This document shows positions 1 to 8,728 of a stretch of 64,000 nucleotides of DNA, in pieces. The notes beneath the pieces were generated by a model, which saw only the letters and a list, made by a program, of their open reading frames with translations, made no database searches and had not been told where the DNA came from. Made by a program: the position numbers and the translations under genes. Within the stretch, counting starts at the first letter, position 1. The number at the start of each line of letters is the position of its first letter. The stretch spans positions 62,001 to 126,000 of the forward strand of contig NZ_FNFY01000002.1 in NCBI RefSeq assembly GCF_900101075.1, in the 5' to 3' direction. This DNA comes from Lacicoccus qingdaonensis. Lineage in GTDB: Bacteria; Bacillota; Bacilli; Staphylococcales; Salinicoccaceae.

Positions 1-14
1 ATTCTCCTTAAGAT

Positions 15-1505
15 TTATTGTTTGATATTGACGTAGACACTTTTTACTTCCGTGTAATTTTGAAGTCCGTATTCCCCGCCCATTTCACGGCCGACACCGG
101 ATTTCTTGTAACCGCCGAAAGGCATCGTTTCCAGTTCGAGACCGACATCGTTGATCCACACTGTCCCTGCCTGGAGTTTTTTCGTGATATAATGCCCAAG
201 TTTGATGTTCTGCGTCCACACACTAGCAGCAAGACCATAATCACTGTCATTGGCACGGCTGATTGCCTCTTCAACAGTATCGAACGGCATCACTGCCATG
301 ACAGGGCCGAAAATCTCTTCTCTTGCAATCGTCATATCGTCTTCTACATCCGCAAAAATTGTCGGTTCGACATAGAATCCTTTATCAAAAGGTGCCGTTC
401 CGCCGGTGACGAGTCTTGCGCCTTCTTCTTTCCCTTTTTCAATGAAATCCAGCACGGTCTGCTGCTGTTTTTTCGATACAAGCGGTCCCATATCGGTTTC
501 TTCATCCATGCCCGGACCGAGCCTGATCTTTTCCGCTCTTTCTTTCAGACCCTGGATCACTTCTTCATAAATCTCTCTTTGGACGTAGATTCTTGTGACA
601 GCACTGCAGTTCTGTCCATGGTTATACATCGTTCCTGACAGGGTGCCGTCAAGTGTTTCTGTTAGATCCGCATCCTTCAGAATGATTCCCGGAGATTTTC
701 CGCCAAGTTCCAAAGTGACGCTTTTCACCTGTTCTGCTGCCTGTCTCATTACATTTTTCCCAACTTCTGTGGAACCTGTGAACGAAACTTTATCAACACT
801 CTGATGCTTGATGATTGCCTCACCCGCATCACTGCCAGAACCTGGAACAATATTTACAACACCGACCGGGAAACCGGCTTCCTTAAACAATTTCCCTATA
901 TATAATAATGACAGCGGTGTTTCCGATGCCGGTTTGATGACAACCGTGCAGCCGACTGCAAGTGCTGAACCGAGTTTCCAGGACGCCATCAGAAGCGGGA
1001 AGTTCCACGGGATGATCTGTCCCACCACACCTACAGGTTCATGTAAAGTGTAGTTCAGATAATCCGGTGAAACTTCAGTCGTCTTCCCCGTAATTTTCGT
1101 CGCAAACCCTGCATAATATTCGAATTGCTGGATTGTACCGTCCACATCGTCGGTCAATGCCGCTTCATATGGTTTTCCATTATCAATGGACTCCAGCTGT
1201 GCAAGCTCTTCACGATTTTCCTTTAAAAGAGATGCGAAATCATTGATCAGCTGCATTCTTGTATGGGCTTCCATATCAGTCCAATCACCATTATCGAAAG
1301 CGTCTCTTGCTGCTTTAACCGCATCATCAACATCATTCGCCCTGCCTTTATAGACTTCTGCAAATTTCTCTTCCGTTGCCGGGTTGATGACATCAAATGT
1401 CTCACCGTCAATAGATTGTTTATACTCCCCGTTTACATAAAGTCCTATCGTTTCCTGTAAAAATTCTTCCACTTTCGGTTTAAGATTTAAAACTCCCGTA
1501 CTCAT
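15..1505 (-). CDS. NAD(P)-dependent aldehyde dehydrogenase
   Basis: A 496-residue, full-length member of the aldehyde dehydrogenase superfamily, which oxidises aldehydes to carboxylic acids in the cytoplasm. Visible family features are the PWNFP segment with Asn168, the nucleotide-binding SFTGSTEVGK (residues 241-250), the general base Glu266 in LELGGKSP and the catalytic Cys300 in GQNCSA. The ATG is preceded by AGGAGGA at good spacing. The closest familiar relatives are DhaS/AldA-type enzymes of Gram-positive bacteria, but the substrate cannot be read from the sequence; betaine aldehyde and medium-chain aldehydes are both possible. The gene stands alone, and its terminator would lie beyond the window edge. 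Confidence 0.93.
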   Translation of the reverse strand: MSTGVLNLKPKVEEFLQETIGLYVNGEYKQSIDGETFDVINPATEEKFAEVYKGRANDVDDAVKAARDAFDNGDWTDMEAHTRMQLINDFASLLKENREELAQLESIDNGKPYEAALTDDVDGTIQQFEYYAGFATKITGKTTEVSPDYLNYTLHEPVGVVGQIIPWNFPLLMASWKLGSALAVGCTVVIKPASETPLSLLYIGKLFKEAGFPVGVVNIVPGSGSDAGEAIIKHQSVDKVSFTGSTEVGKNVMRQAAEQVKSVTLELGGKSPGIILKDADLTETLDGTLSGTMYNHGQNCSAVTRIYVQREIYEEVIQGLKERAEKIRLGPGMDEETDMGPLVSKKQQQTVLDFIEKGKEEGARLVTGGTAPFDKGFYVEPTIFADVEDDMTIAREEIFGPVMAVMPFDTVEEAISRANDSDYGLAASVWTQNIKLGHYITKKLQAGTVWINDVGLELETMPFGGYKKSGVGREMGGEYGLQNYTEVKSVYVNIKQ

Positions 1506-1616
1506 CTTCCATTCCTCCTCTTAAAAAGAATATTCTGAAATCAGATTATCACCTATAAGAATAAAAGTAAACCTTATTACATTAAAGGGATTGTTTTTAT
1601 TCAATAACTTTATCAT

Positions 1617-2693
1617 TCATTGTCCGATGGTCTTGCCTGTGAATTTTGTTCTCAACCATAGAACCAAAAATGCCAGCGAGATGAAAATACCAATATATCC
1701 AAATATCGGATAGAAAAAGTTGACCAGATCAACGAAACCGACAAAACTTAGAATAAATGCAAGTATCAGCGACACACCGAGCATTACACGATATTTCATC
1801 GAATAAGATTTAGTAAATCGTGTCAGGAACGGATACAGTACTCCAATGACACTGTTGAACATGACACCAACCATGATCACTGTCATCAATATTCTAAGAC
1901 CCGGATGTATTTCATTCGCCATCAGCAGTGTCGGCATGTCCGCCTCGTTTGCAATTTCCAGGTTGGCAATCAGTCCTGCTGTCATCAGCACCAAAAGTGT
2001 GGTGAAAATCAGACCTCCGAACATGATGCCTCTTTTTGAAATCATCTGACTGTTGCTTGCCGCACCCATGATGACCAGGTAGCCGAAGCTGTTTGCAATG
2101 ACAAGACCCGCGTAAGTGATGGCATCCCATACCCATATGCCGCTTGGAGATCTGTCAATATCAGCATGCTGATCGACTTCACTCAATGGTACATTGGGCG
2201 ATATGATGCTCAGACCAGCGATGATGAATACCGCCACAATCAGGAACGGTGTGATGATTCCAAGAATTTTTGCCACAGATGTAAAGTCAAACTGCAGCAC
2301 TATAAATAAAAGAACCACCGTAAACAATGTCCCCATCCAGGCCGGAAGCCCGAATCCGTCATAAAATGCCGAACCTGTACCGGCAATCATGATTACCGAA
2401 AGTCCATAGAAAAAGAAGACCAGTAAATAGTCGAAAACTTTTCCGATTCGTGTACCAAACAACTGGTTTAGTGATATGGCATAATCCTCCGATCCCAGTA
2501 TGAAACCGAGTTTTGAGATCTGCATGCCGACCAGTGTGATCAGCAGCCCGGCTGTGGCCGCCGTTACATATCCCCATATTCCGTGGTTCGCGAAAAACTG
2601 TAATATTTCCTGACCTGTCGAAAAACCTGCGCCCACTATGAAACTGATGTAGGCGAATGCCAAAGTGATGGATGTTCTGTTCACTCTGCTCAC
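1617..2693 (-). CDS. YkvI family membrane carrier
   Basis: A 358-residue polytopic membrane protein with about ten hydrophobic segments. The first helix carries VGAGFSTGQEILQFF, the signature of the YkvI/COG3949 group, which is distantly related to amino-acid and amine carriers of the APC type. The start is a GTG at 2693 with AGGAAGTG about 8 bases upstream. The substrate is unknown. It lies just downstream of a separately transcribed RpiR regulator on the same strand with a 173-base gap, so joint control is possible but not shown. Confidence 0.8.
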   Translation of the reverse strand: MSRVNRTSITLAFAYISFIVGAGFSTGQEILQFFANHGIWGYVTAATAGLLITLVGMQISKLGFILGSEDYAISLNQLFGTRIGKVFDYLLVFFFYGLSVIMIAGTGSAFYDGFGLPAWMGTLFTVVLLFIVLQFDFTSVAKILGIITPFLIVAVFIIAGLSIISPNVPLSEVDQHADIDRSPSGIWVWDAITYAGLVIANSFGYLVIMGAASNSQMISKRGIMFGGLIFTTLLVLMTAGLIANLEIANEADMPTLLMANEIHPGLRILMTVIMVGVMFNSVIGVLYPFLTRFTKSYSMKYRVMLGVSLILAFILSFVGFVDLVNFFYPIFGYIGIFISLAFLVLWLRTKFTGKTIGQ

Positions 2694-2866
2694 GTGTATA
2701 TCACTTCCTATTTTGTATTCGTTTTCATAAACAGATTAGCATTGAAAAGAAATGTTGTAAACCATATTTTTTAAAAAGGAATTTTTATATTCATAAATTA
2801 CAGTGATGATTAATCTTTCCAAACATATGAAAATCCGGCGCGGAGTCCGCACCGGATCAAGATGAT

Positions 2867-3727
2867 TCAACGATCATAGAGTATATTATTTTTGAGCAAT
2901 GTTTCTTCCAGCAATTTCAATTTTTCGACAGTTTCCGAGGTGGAATGTTTGCCTGCTTCGAGTACAATGGCATCGATGAGCGCGATGATGGGCAGGATGG
3001 TGAAGTGGCTCTGATTGATTGAAAGTTTGATGACTACATCCGCTTCCCTGATAAGCGGGTTGGAATCATAATCGGTGATCAAAATGATTTCAACGCCCCT
3101 TCCCCTTGCTTCATTCACAGCATTGACAACAAGACTGGTGTACGGTTCAAAAGAAAAGACAATCATCAGTTCCCCTTTTTCCATATGCAGAATTTTATCA
3201 AACAATGTTTCTGCATCATTGTCGAGGGTCCGGACATTGCTTTGGAACTCCCCCATTACCTGTCCCATGTATGTTGCTGCTGATTTATATGGTCTCGATC
3301 CAATGATACTGATATTACCGGCAGCAATAATGCGTGATATTGCCGCATCAAATGCTTGAATGAACGTTTCATCCAATGAGGACTCGAGCAGCTTGACACT
3401 TTCCTCCCAAACTTTCACCACGCTGTTCTGATTATCTGATAATGTACCGATTGAATTTTTAAGTGTCCATTTTGATTCATCCGGCAGCGCACCTTCGTAT
3501 ATATCTTTCCTGAAATCATTATAATTATCATAGCCCAATGCCTTGATCGTCCGCATCACGGTAGATATGCCCACTCCCGCCTGGTCTGACAGCTCTTTGA
3601 TCGTGGCGAGTCCAAGACCGGAAAAATGCTTCAGTATGAAGTCACAGAGTTCTCTCTGTTTTTTGGGCAATCCGTCTTTGATATCAATGATGTGCTCTTT
3701 CAAATGTCTCTTAGAGTTTTTATCCAT
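2867..3727 (-). CDS. RpiR-family transcriptional regulator (HTH + SIS)
   Basis: A 286-residue cytoplasmic regulator. Residues 1-77 form the RpiR-type helix-turn-helix (ATIKELSDQAGVGISTVMRTIKALG), and residues about 125-255 form a SIS domain, which in this family senses phosphosugars (for example ISIIGSRPYKSAATYMG and MIVFSFEPYTSLVVNAV). The ATG at 3727 follows AAGGGGA. No sugar-catabolic gene is adjacent; the next gene on the same strand is the YkvI-type carrier and the next on the other strand a FAD oxidoreductase, so the regulon is unclear. Confidence 0.88.
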   Translation of the reverse strand: MDKNSKRHLKEHIIDIKDGLPKKQRELCDFILKHFSGLGLATIKELSDQAGVGISTVMRTIKALGYDNYNDFRKDIYEGALPDESKWTLKNSIGTLSDNQNSVVKVWEESVKLLESSLDETFIQAFDAAISRIIAAGNISIIGSRPYKSAATYMGQVMGEFQSNVRTLDNDAETLFDKILHMEKGELMIVFSFEPYTSLVVNAVNEARGRGVEIILITDYDSNPLIREADVVIKLSINQSHFTILPIIALIDAIVLEAGKHSTSETVEKLKLLEETLLKNNILYDR

Positions 3728-3994
3728 ACACAGTCCCCTTGCACGTATTTACTTTTACAATAATAATCTAACATATTTTACTAAGATGTGAGCATCAAAT
3801 TAATTGAACATAATTAATCCTTTTTATTAATTATGGTTTACAATATTCCTTTTAGGTGGTAAGGTGTTTTTACAGTCAAACAATCATGCAAACATTTTAC
3901 ACGGCGATTCCGATAAGAATCATGCATATTTTTTTATCCGAAAATGAAAACGCATCCATCAGACTGAAAAAATTATCTATAATGAGGTGTCTTT

Positions 3995-5377
3995 ATGAAA
4001 GATGTAATAATAGTCGGAGGCGGGCTTGCAGGTTTGTCAGCCGCATGGCGCCTGAAGCATCATGATATACTGCTGCTTGAATCGGACGGACGAATCGGCG
4101 GACGCGTCATGTCCGAACGTCGCGGCGATTTTTGGCTCAACTGGGGCGGTCATGTCTATGCCGGAGAAGGGTCTGCAACCGATGAACTGTTCAAATCAGT
4201 CGGTGTTTCCTCACTGCCGGTGCCTGGCATACTGACAGCCATGTCACTGAATGGCACATTGCTGAAGAAAGGTCCGGTCGAATCGTATCCTTTCCGTGTG
4301 CCGATGTCATGGGAGTCGAGACTGGCTCTTGTGAAAGCGGGTGCAAAAGTGAAGGCGAGTGTGCTGCGCTACGGAAGTATCGCCAAAAGGAAACCTCACG
4401 AGGACTATGCTTCCAGACAGCAGCGCATACTCGAGTTCATGAACAACAAGACTTTTTCCGAGTATACAGGCATACTCCCAGAAGATGCTGATGCAATCTT
4501 CAGGCCTACCGTTAGCCGGTCTACAGGCGACCCTGAAGAGATTTCCGCTGGAGCGGGAGTCGGATATTTCCATACGATTTGGGATAAGAGCTCCGGATTG
4601 TCCCGTAATGTCCTTGGCGGCCCGTCGACACTCACCGATACCATCGCTTCGATCATTGCCGGCAGTGTATCTCTCAACACTGAAGTGACAGAGGTTGTGC
4701 AGCATGAGGACCATGTAACCGTCACATATGTCAAAGACGGAATCACACATGTGGAAGATGCAAGATATGCAGTGCTCGCAACCCCGGCACCAATCACCAG
4801 GAAAATTGCGGTGAACATGGATCAGAAGCTTTCTGACGCACTCGGTGAAATCAAATACGGCCCGCACGTCAGTGCAGCGATACTGACCGACGAAACAGAA
4901 CCGCAAGTATGGGATGATGTGTATTCTTTCGCAACGCCGAAGAAATCATTCGACATACTGATCCACTGTTCCAATTTGACGCATTCACAGAAAGTGCAAA
5001 GGAAACAGGGCAGCTCTTTCATGACTTTTTCACCTGCAGGACGCGGCAGAGCGCTCATGGACAAGAGCGAGGAGGAGATCACCGACCTGTATCTGAAGGA
5101 CCTGGATTCCATATTCCCCGGCTTCAGCAGCCATGTCAAAGAAGTGCATGTCAGGAAATTCCCTTATGGTTCCGCCTATATCTATCCGGGGCGTGCGAAG
5201 ATACAGACGACATTGACCGGCCATGATGACAGATTGTTCCTTGCCGGTGACTACCTCGGCACCCTTTACACAGAAACCGCGATACAGACAGGATTCACCG
5301 CGGCACAGCATATCAACAGCATGTTGAATTACACTATGTCGGAAACTGCAAGGGACAGTACGTTGAACACCGTATAA
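3995..5377 (+). CDS. FAD-dependent amine oxidase / desaturase-like oxidoreductase
   Basis: A 460-residue flavoprotein with an N-terminal Rossmann dinucleotide-binding fold: VGGGLAGLSAAWRL (residues 7-20), then ESDGRIGGRV, the GG-Rxx-GGR pattern of the monoamine oxidase, protoporphyrinogen oxidase and phytoene desaturase superfamily. Near the C terminus, RLFLAGDYLGTLYTETAIQTG is the matching second FAD-contact motif. The ATG is preceded by GAGGTG. The substrate is unknown; length and motifs fit HemY-like and amine oxidase-like proteins, but no haem or carotenoid gene is adjacent. A strong terminator follows. Confidence 0.85.
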   Translation: MKDVIIVGGGLAGLSAAWRLKHHDILLLESDGRIGGRVMSERRGDFWLNWGGHVYAGEGSATDELFKSVGVSSLPVPGILTAMSLNGTLLKKGPVESYPFRVPMSWESRLALVKAGAKVKASVLRYGSIAKRKPHEDYASRQQRILEFMNNKTFSEYTGILPEDADAIFRPTVSRSTGDPEEISAGAGVGYFHTIWDKSSGLSRNVLGGPSTLTDTIASIIAGSVSLNTEVTEVVQHEDHVTVTYVKDGITHVEDARYAVLATPAPITRKIAVNMDQKLSDALGEIKYGPHVSAAILTDETEPQVWDDVYSFATPKKSFDILIHCSNLTHSQKVQRKQGSSFMTFSPAGRGRALMDKSEEEITDLYLKDLDSIFPGFSSHVKEVHVRKFPYGSAYIYPGRAKIQTTLTGHDDRLFLAGDYLGTLYTETAIQTGFTAAQHINSMLNYTMSETARDSTLNTV

Positions 5378-5389
5378 GATATTCATAAT

Positions 5390-5418
5390 GACTCTGCCGA
5401 CGGCAGGGTCTCTTTTTT
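5390..5418 (+). terminator. Rho-independent terminator of the FAD oxidoreductase gene
   Basis: The inverted repeat GACtCTGCCG / CGGCAGgGTC is followed by a run of seven T residues, 12 bases after the stop codon. Confidence 0.85.
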
Positions 5419-5557
5419 TATCTGAATCTTTCATCCCCTCTCTTTACCTCTTCCTTTTCTGACCATAATCATTAGAATATCCGCGATATTTTGATATAAT
5501 TTATCTATCATTACCATTTTAAAAATTCAAAACTTGAAATTAAAGGATGAATCAATT

Positions 5558-6814
5558 TTGACTGGATTATTCATAGCAATCATTTTACTTTTTATGGCCT
5601 CAGGTTATTTTTCCGGCAGTGAAACTGCACTTACTGCGACGAACGAGATGAAGCTGCGCATGAAAGCAAGCGCCGGGGATAAGAAGGCAGCGCGGCTGTT
5701 GAAGCTGGTAGATAACCCAACCATTTTCATCCCCGGGATCTTGATTGCCAACAACCTGCCGAATATCATACTGCCGTCACTCGTGACCATTGTGGCCCTC
5801 GAATTCGGTTGGAGTGTTGGTATTGTGACAGCGATACTTACAGTTCTGATCATCATTTTTGCTGAAGTCTTGCCAAAATCTGTGGCAGCGGCTTTCCCGG
5901 AAAGATTTTCCCACATTGTCTACTATCCGACTGTGGCGATTTTATTTGTTTTAAGACCTTTTATTTGGCTGTTGAACCTGCTGACACGTACAACCATCAG
6001 ACTGCTCGGCAAAGATGCTGACAGAAATACGACCATCACCCGGTCTGACATGCGGGCGATGGTGGATATCGGACATACAGAAGGCACTTTTGAAAATGAT
6101 GAAGTATACGGTTTGAAAGGTGTTCTTGATTTCTCCAATCTGAATGTCGCCGATGTACTTCAGACCCCGCGTATACAACTTGACGGATTGAGTGTGGATA
6201 CCACTTTCGATGAAGCAAAAGATACATTGCTCAACTCACGGTTCAGCCGGTATCCCGTGTACGATGGCGACCTGGATAATATCATCGGCATCTTCCATGC
6301 CAAGTTTTTCGTTGCATGGACGGATCATCCGGAGAAATCCATAAAAGAATTCACCGACTTGAACCCGATGACCGTCTATGAGTTCCAGCCGATCAAAACC
6401 GTCTTTCAGAGGATGCTGAAAGAAAACAAGCATATGGCGATCGTCCTTGATGAATTCGGCGGCACTGAAGGAATCATCACCAATGAAGAATTGATAGAAA
6501 CACTCATCGGCCAGGATATCCAGGATGAAACGGATGTCGACGGCATTCTCATCAAAAAACAGACACGTGATGAAATCATATGTGACAGTAAAATCCCGCT
6601 TCACTTCCTGAACAATACATTCAACACACATATTCCCGAGGAGGAAGACAACCTCGCAGGATTCATACTCAGTGAATTTGAAGACATCCCTGAAGTCGGT
6701 GACACCATCACACATGGCAACATGACATTTGAAATTGTCGATGCTGAGGAGAGAAAGATAAATACCGTGAAGATCACGAAAGGTGTAAGTGAGGAGGAGC
6801 ATGCCGAACAATAA
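5558..6814 (+). CDS. CNNM/CorC-type membrane protein with CBS pair (MpfA-like)
   Basis: About 418 residues with the standard order of the CNNM/HlyC-CorC family: an N-terminal DUF21 membrane domain (FSGSETALTA near the start, then hydrophobic segments), a CBS pair in the middle, and a C-terminal CorC_HlyC transporter-associated domain (residues about 335-410, ILSEFEDIPEVGDTI). Staphylococcal MpfA and Bacillus YhdP/YugS proteins of this type protect against magnesium excess. I prefer the TTG at 5558 because AAAGGATG sits 8 bases upstream; another TTG at 5534 has no ribosome site. A possible promoter is TTAGAA-17-TATAAT ending near 5505. Confidence 0.88.
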   Translation: MTGLFIAIILLFMASGYFSGSETALTATNEMKLRMKASAGDKKAARLLKLVDNPTIFIPGILIANNLPNIILPSLVTIVALEFGWSVGIVTAILTVLIIIFAEVLPKSVAAAFPERFSHIVYYPTVAILFVLRPFIWLLNLLTRTTIRLLGKDADRNTTITRSDMRAMVDIGHTEGTFENDEVYGLKGVLDFSNLNVADVLQTPRIQLDGLSVDTTFDEAKDTLLNSRFSRYPVYDGDLDNIIGIFHAKFFVAWTDHPEKSIKEFTDLNPMTVYEFQPIKTVFQRMLKENKHMAIVLDEFGGTEGIITNEELIETLIGQDIQDETDVDGILIKKQTRDEIICDSKIPLHFLNNTFNTHIPEEEDNLAGFILSEFEDIPEVGDTITHGNMTFEIVDAEERKINTVKITKGVSEEEHAEQ

Positions 6815-6834
6815 AAATTAATACTTATACAAAC

Positions 6835-6880
6835 ACCCCGTATTCCGAGTGGCTCTTCACTCAAAATACGGGGGTTAAAC
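6835..6880. terminator. Bidirectional terminator
   Basis: Arms CCCCGTATT and AATACGGGG lie between convergent genes, with A and T tracts on both sides. It serves the CNNM gene and the dehydrogenase. Confidence 0.8.
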
Positions 6881-6882
6881 TT

Positions 6883-7743
6883 TTATAGGTTTACGCCATT
6901 CACTATTTGTGCATCTTCATAATTACCTTCAAAGAAATTTTTGACGTTCGTCGCGGTTTCGACTGTCGCTTCTCTCACGGATTCTTCAGAGTAAAAGGCG
7001 ATATGCGGTGTCAGGATGATATTTTCATACTCCATGAATGGATGTGAACTCAAGTCTGGTTTTTCATCCCCGAGTACATCTGCTGCATAGTAGCCGATTT
7101 TACCGGATTCGATTGCTTGCACAATCGATAATTCGTTCACCAGCTGCCCTCTTGCGGAGTTGAGGACTGTCACACCGTCTTTCATCTTCTGAATGCTCGT
7201 GTCATCAATGATGTGTTCAGTGTCTTTACTTGCCGGCAGGTGGAGGCTCAAAATATCCGCTTCTGCCAGTACTTCATCAAAGGAGAGGATGTCGGTACCA
7301 TACTTCTCTTTCGCTTCTTCTTTATCGACAAATGGATCGTATGCGATGACTTTCACCCCGAAAGGTTTCAGTTTTTCAGCGATCAGTTTCGGAATATTGC
7401 CGAAACCGAGGAGCCCAACTGTCTGTGTACCCAGTCTTCTCATGTTCATTACAGGCTCAAAATCCCATTTTCGATTCTTTTTAACCTGGTGATGAAATGA
7501 ATGGATGCCGCGGTTCAGCATGAGTATCATGCCTACAGTATAATCCGCGACTTCCGTGATGCAGTATTTCGATATATGGGAGACGGCGATGCCTTTGGAT
7601 CTCGCATATTCCACATCCGCATAATTGAAACCGATGGTGCCGAATGCGATAAGTTTCAAGTTCGGCAGCGCATCGATCACCCTTTTTGTAAACGGTTCAT
7701 ATTCACAGATTACCGCATCGGCATCTTTGCAGTTTCTGATCAC
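6883..7743 (-). CDS. D-2-hydroxyacid dehydrogenase, N-terminally truncated
   Basis: A 286-residue member of the D-isomer-specific 2-hydroxyacid dehydrogenase family, which reduces 2-keto acids with NAD(P)H. The Rossmann motif GLLGFGNIPK, the catalytic Arg in LNSARGQLVN, the Glu in DEKPDL and the His in LTPHIAF are all present. The family normally starts 30-40 residues earlier, with a beta strand of the substrate domain; here the alignment begins abruptly at the equivalent of the DADAV segment. The start is a GTG at 7743, preceded by AGGAGGAG, which belongs to antisense Leu codons of the abutting TetR remnant, and an in-frame TAG blocks any longer start. I infer that a deletion removed the true 5' end; activity is uncertain. 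Confidence 0.75.
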   Translation of the reverse strand: MIRNCKDADAVICEYEPFTKRVIDALPNLKLIAFGTIGFNYADVEYARSKGIAVSHISKYCITEVADYTVGMILMLNRGIHSFHHQVKKNRKWDFEPVMNMRRLGTQTVGLLGFGNIPKLIAEKLKPFGVKVIAYDPFVDKEEAKEKYGTDILSFDEVLAEADILSLHLPASKDTEHIIDDTSIQKMKDGVTVLNSARGQLVNELSIVQAIESGKIGYYAADVLGDEKPDLSSHPFMEYENIILTPHIAFYSEESVREATVETATNVKNFFEGNYEDAQIVNGVNL

Positions 7744-8289
7744 GCCCTCCTCCTACTGTTAAAAGACAAACGATTTAACGAAATCAGTGTGACAAATCTT
7801 GTTAAGGCAGCAAATGTTACCAGAACTTCATTTTATAATCATTATTCCGATAAAGATGACCTTCTGAGTACACTGTTATCAGAAAAGAATAAGGAACTGA
7901 TTCATGCTTATAAGGAACCGATTTTAAAAAATAGACCATTCATTATAAACAGGTTCTCTCCTCCCGAAATACAAATATTCAATCATATCTTCAAAAATGC
8001 AGATTTTTATACGACTATTTTAAATTCCGATATTGCTTCTATCGCTGAAAATCAAATGGTTGAATCCATCAAGAAAATTAATATTGAAGAACTTAAAGTG
8101 AATGACCGTATGATACGAAGTGATTTCATCGCAAGTTATCTGTCATACGCTATAGTTGGACTTATCACAGAGTGGGTCCGCGCTGGGTATAAATATGAAC
8201 CAGAGTTTATGAGTGAACAGCTTTTGGAACTTATGAGAATTGCTCCAAACAAAACTTTTCATATAAAATTAACCCAGAATAGAAGATAA
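7744..8289 (+). pseudogene. TetR-family regulator missing its N terminus
   Basis: The frame encodes a recognisable TetR DNA-binding domain from its first helix onward (LLKDKRFNEISVTNLVKAAN, then VTRTSFYNHYSDKDDLL) and a complete-looking ligand domain up to 8289. The usual 10-25 residues before this, with the start codon, are absent; upstream the frame runs into antisense sequence of the dehydrogenase. Base composition is visibly more AT-rich than in the neighbours, suggesting separate origin. A terminator follows, as expected for a once-functional gene. No credible start with a ribosome site is visible at the junction, so I call it a pseudogene; a chimeric product initiated inside the dehydrogenase antisense is possible but unlikely. 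Confidence 0.72.
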
Positions 8290-8302
8290 AACCACCTTAA
8301 TG

Positions 8303-8345
8303 AAAAATCCCGCCATACCATTATTAATGTGACGGGATTTTGTAT
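8303..8345 (+). terminator. Terminator after the TetR remnant
   Basis: Arms AAAATCCCG and CGGGATTTT enclose about 21 bases. It lies 14 bases after the TetR stop codon. Confidence 0.65.
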
Positions 8346-8354
8346 TTCTATATC

Positions 8355-8414
8355 TTACCTCGCCTTGGTCGCAAAATTAACCAGGGCTTCTATTCCTGTT
8401 TTAATATCTAATTC
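8355..8414 (-). pseudogene. Relic of an M20 amidohydrolase 3' end
   Basis: Reading leftwards, the segment encodes 19 residues ending in IEALVNFATKAR and a TAA stop, almost the same as the last residues of the intact M20 gene (IEALVNFATRAR, 8729 onward). About 48 of 53 bases match, and most differences are at third codon positions, so this was a paralogous gene rather than a recent copy. Nothing upstream of these codons remains; an in-frame TAA lies at 8415-8417. Confidence 0.7.
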
Positions 8415-8436
8415 TTATCGCGAATTTTAGAATTTG

Positions 8437-8445
8437 TGGTAAAAT
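8437..8445 (+). promoter_or_regulatory. Extended -10 promoter of the Fst-like toxin mRNA
   Basis: TGG followed by TAAAAT forms an extended -10 element about 55 bases before the toxin start. The -35 region is weak. The leader then contains a small hairpin, GCAC-ttcc-GTGC, at 8462-8473. Confidence 0.5.
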
Positions 8446-8499
8446 TATTAAAGTCATCTAGTGCACTTCCGTGCTGTTAGCATGGAAGGAGGTGGCATC

Positions 8500-8595
8500 A
8501 TGTACGGTAACTTACTTGAATTATTAGTTGCACCAATCATAGTTGGTGTAACTATCGCATTGTTCGTTTATTGGCTGAACAATGGTAAGAAGTAA
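8500..8595 (+). CDS. Fst/PepA1-family type I toxin peptide
   Basis: A 31-residue peptide, MYGNLLELLVAPIIVGVTIA followed by LFVYWLNNGKK. One membrane helix containing the APIxxG core, then a Y/HWL segment and a charged tail, is the hallmark of Fst-type toxins of Enterococcus and Staphylococcus, which damage the membrane when over-expressed. The ATG is preceded by AAGGAGG at 8486-8492 with 7-base spacing. A convergent antisense RNA with matching direct repeats lies downstream, exactly the layout of par/RNAI-RNAII loci. The module sits between two copies of an M20 gene 3' end. Confidence 0.85.
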   Translation: MYGNLLELLVAPIIVGVTIALFVYWLNNGKK

Positions 8596-8616
8596 CTAGA
8601 TGGCCGCCAATACCAC

Positions 8617-8685
8617 CAAAAAATCCCCTGACCTACTAGCATAGGTCAGGGGATTGGTGATTCATGTACAGCACTTTACTTGTTA
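8617..8685 (-). ncRNA. RNAII-like antitoxin RNA of the Fst module
   Basis: A predicted transcript of about 69 bases runs leftwards from the promoter at 8691-8719 to the hairpin and T run at 8617-8623. In the two-block direct repeat TCATGTAC-6-TTACTTG, the copy at 8662-8682 lies in this RNA (as complement) and the copy at 8498-8518 covers the toxin start codon. RNAII can therefore pair with the toxin mRNA at its initiation site and at the shared terminator loop, as described for Enterococcus par. Size and layout match that family; expression is inferred. Confidence 0.75.
8622..8655. terminator. Shared terminator of toxin mRNA and antisense RNA
   Basis: A perfect 14-bp stem, AATCCCCTGACCTA / TAGGTCAGGGGATT, with a 6-base loop. 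A T run follows only in the leftward direction, so it is strongest for the antisense RNA. Confidence 0.8.
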
Positions 8686-8690
8686 CCATT

Positions 8691-8719
8691 ATTATATCAT
8701 TTGAAAATGTGATTGTAAA
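8691..8719 (-). promoter_or_regulatory. SigA promoter of the antisense RNAII
   Basis: On the minus strand, TTTACA (8719-8714), exactly 17 bases, then a perfect TATAAT (8696-8691). It is stronger than the toxin promoter, as expected for an antitoxin RNA. Confidence 0.8.
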
Positions 8720-8728
8720 ATTCTTTAC

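Noticed and set aside
18-638. A 206-residue plus-strand gene opposite the aldehyde dehydrogenase
   Set aside because: It has no recognisable domain and lies wholly antisense to conserved aldehyde dehydrogenase motifs.
1540-1590. SigB promoter for the aldehyde dehydrogenase
   Set aside because: GTTTAC is present but the -10 is GGTGAT, too far from GGGTAT; SigA boxes are ambiguous too.
4307-4906. A minus-strand gene inside the FAD oxidoreductase
   Set aside because: Cys-rich, low-complexity antisense translation without a ribosome site; it is a shadow of the real gene.
7501-7743. N-terminal extension of the TetR frame as a longer fusion protein
   Set aside because: These 81 codons are the antisense of well-conserved dehydrogenase sequence and show no domain; no ribosome site was seen at their start.
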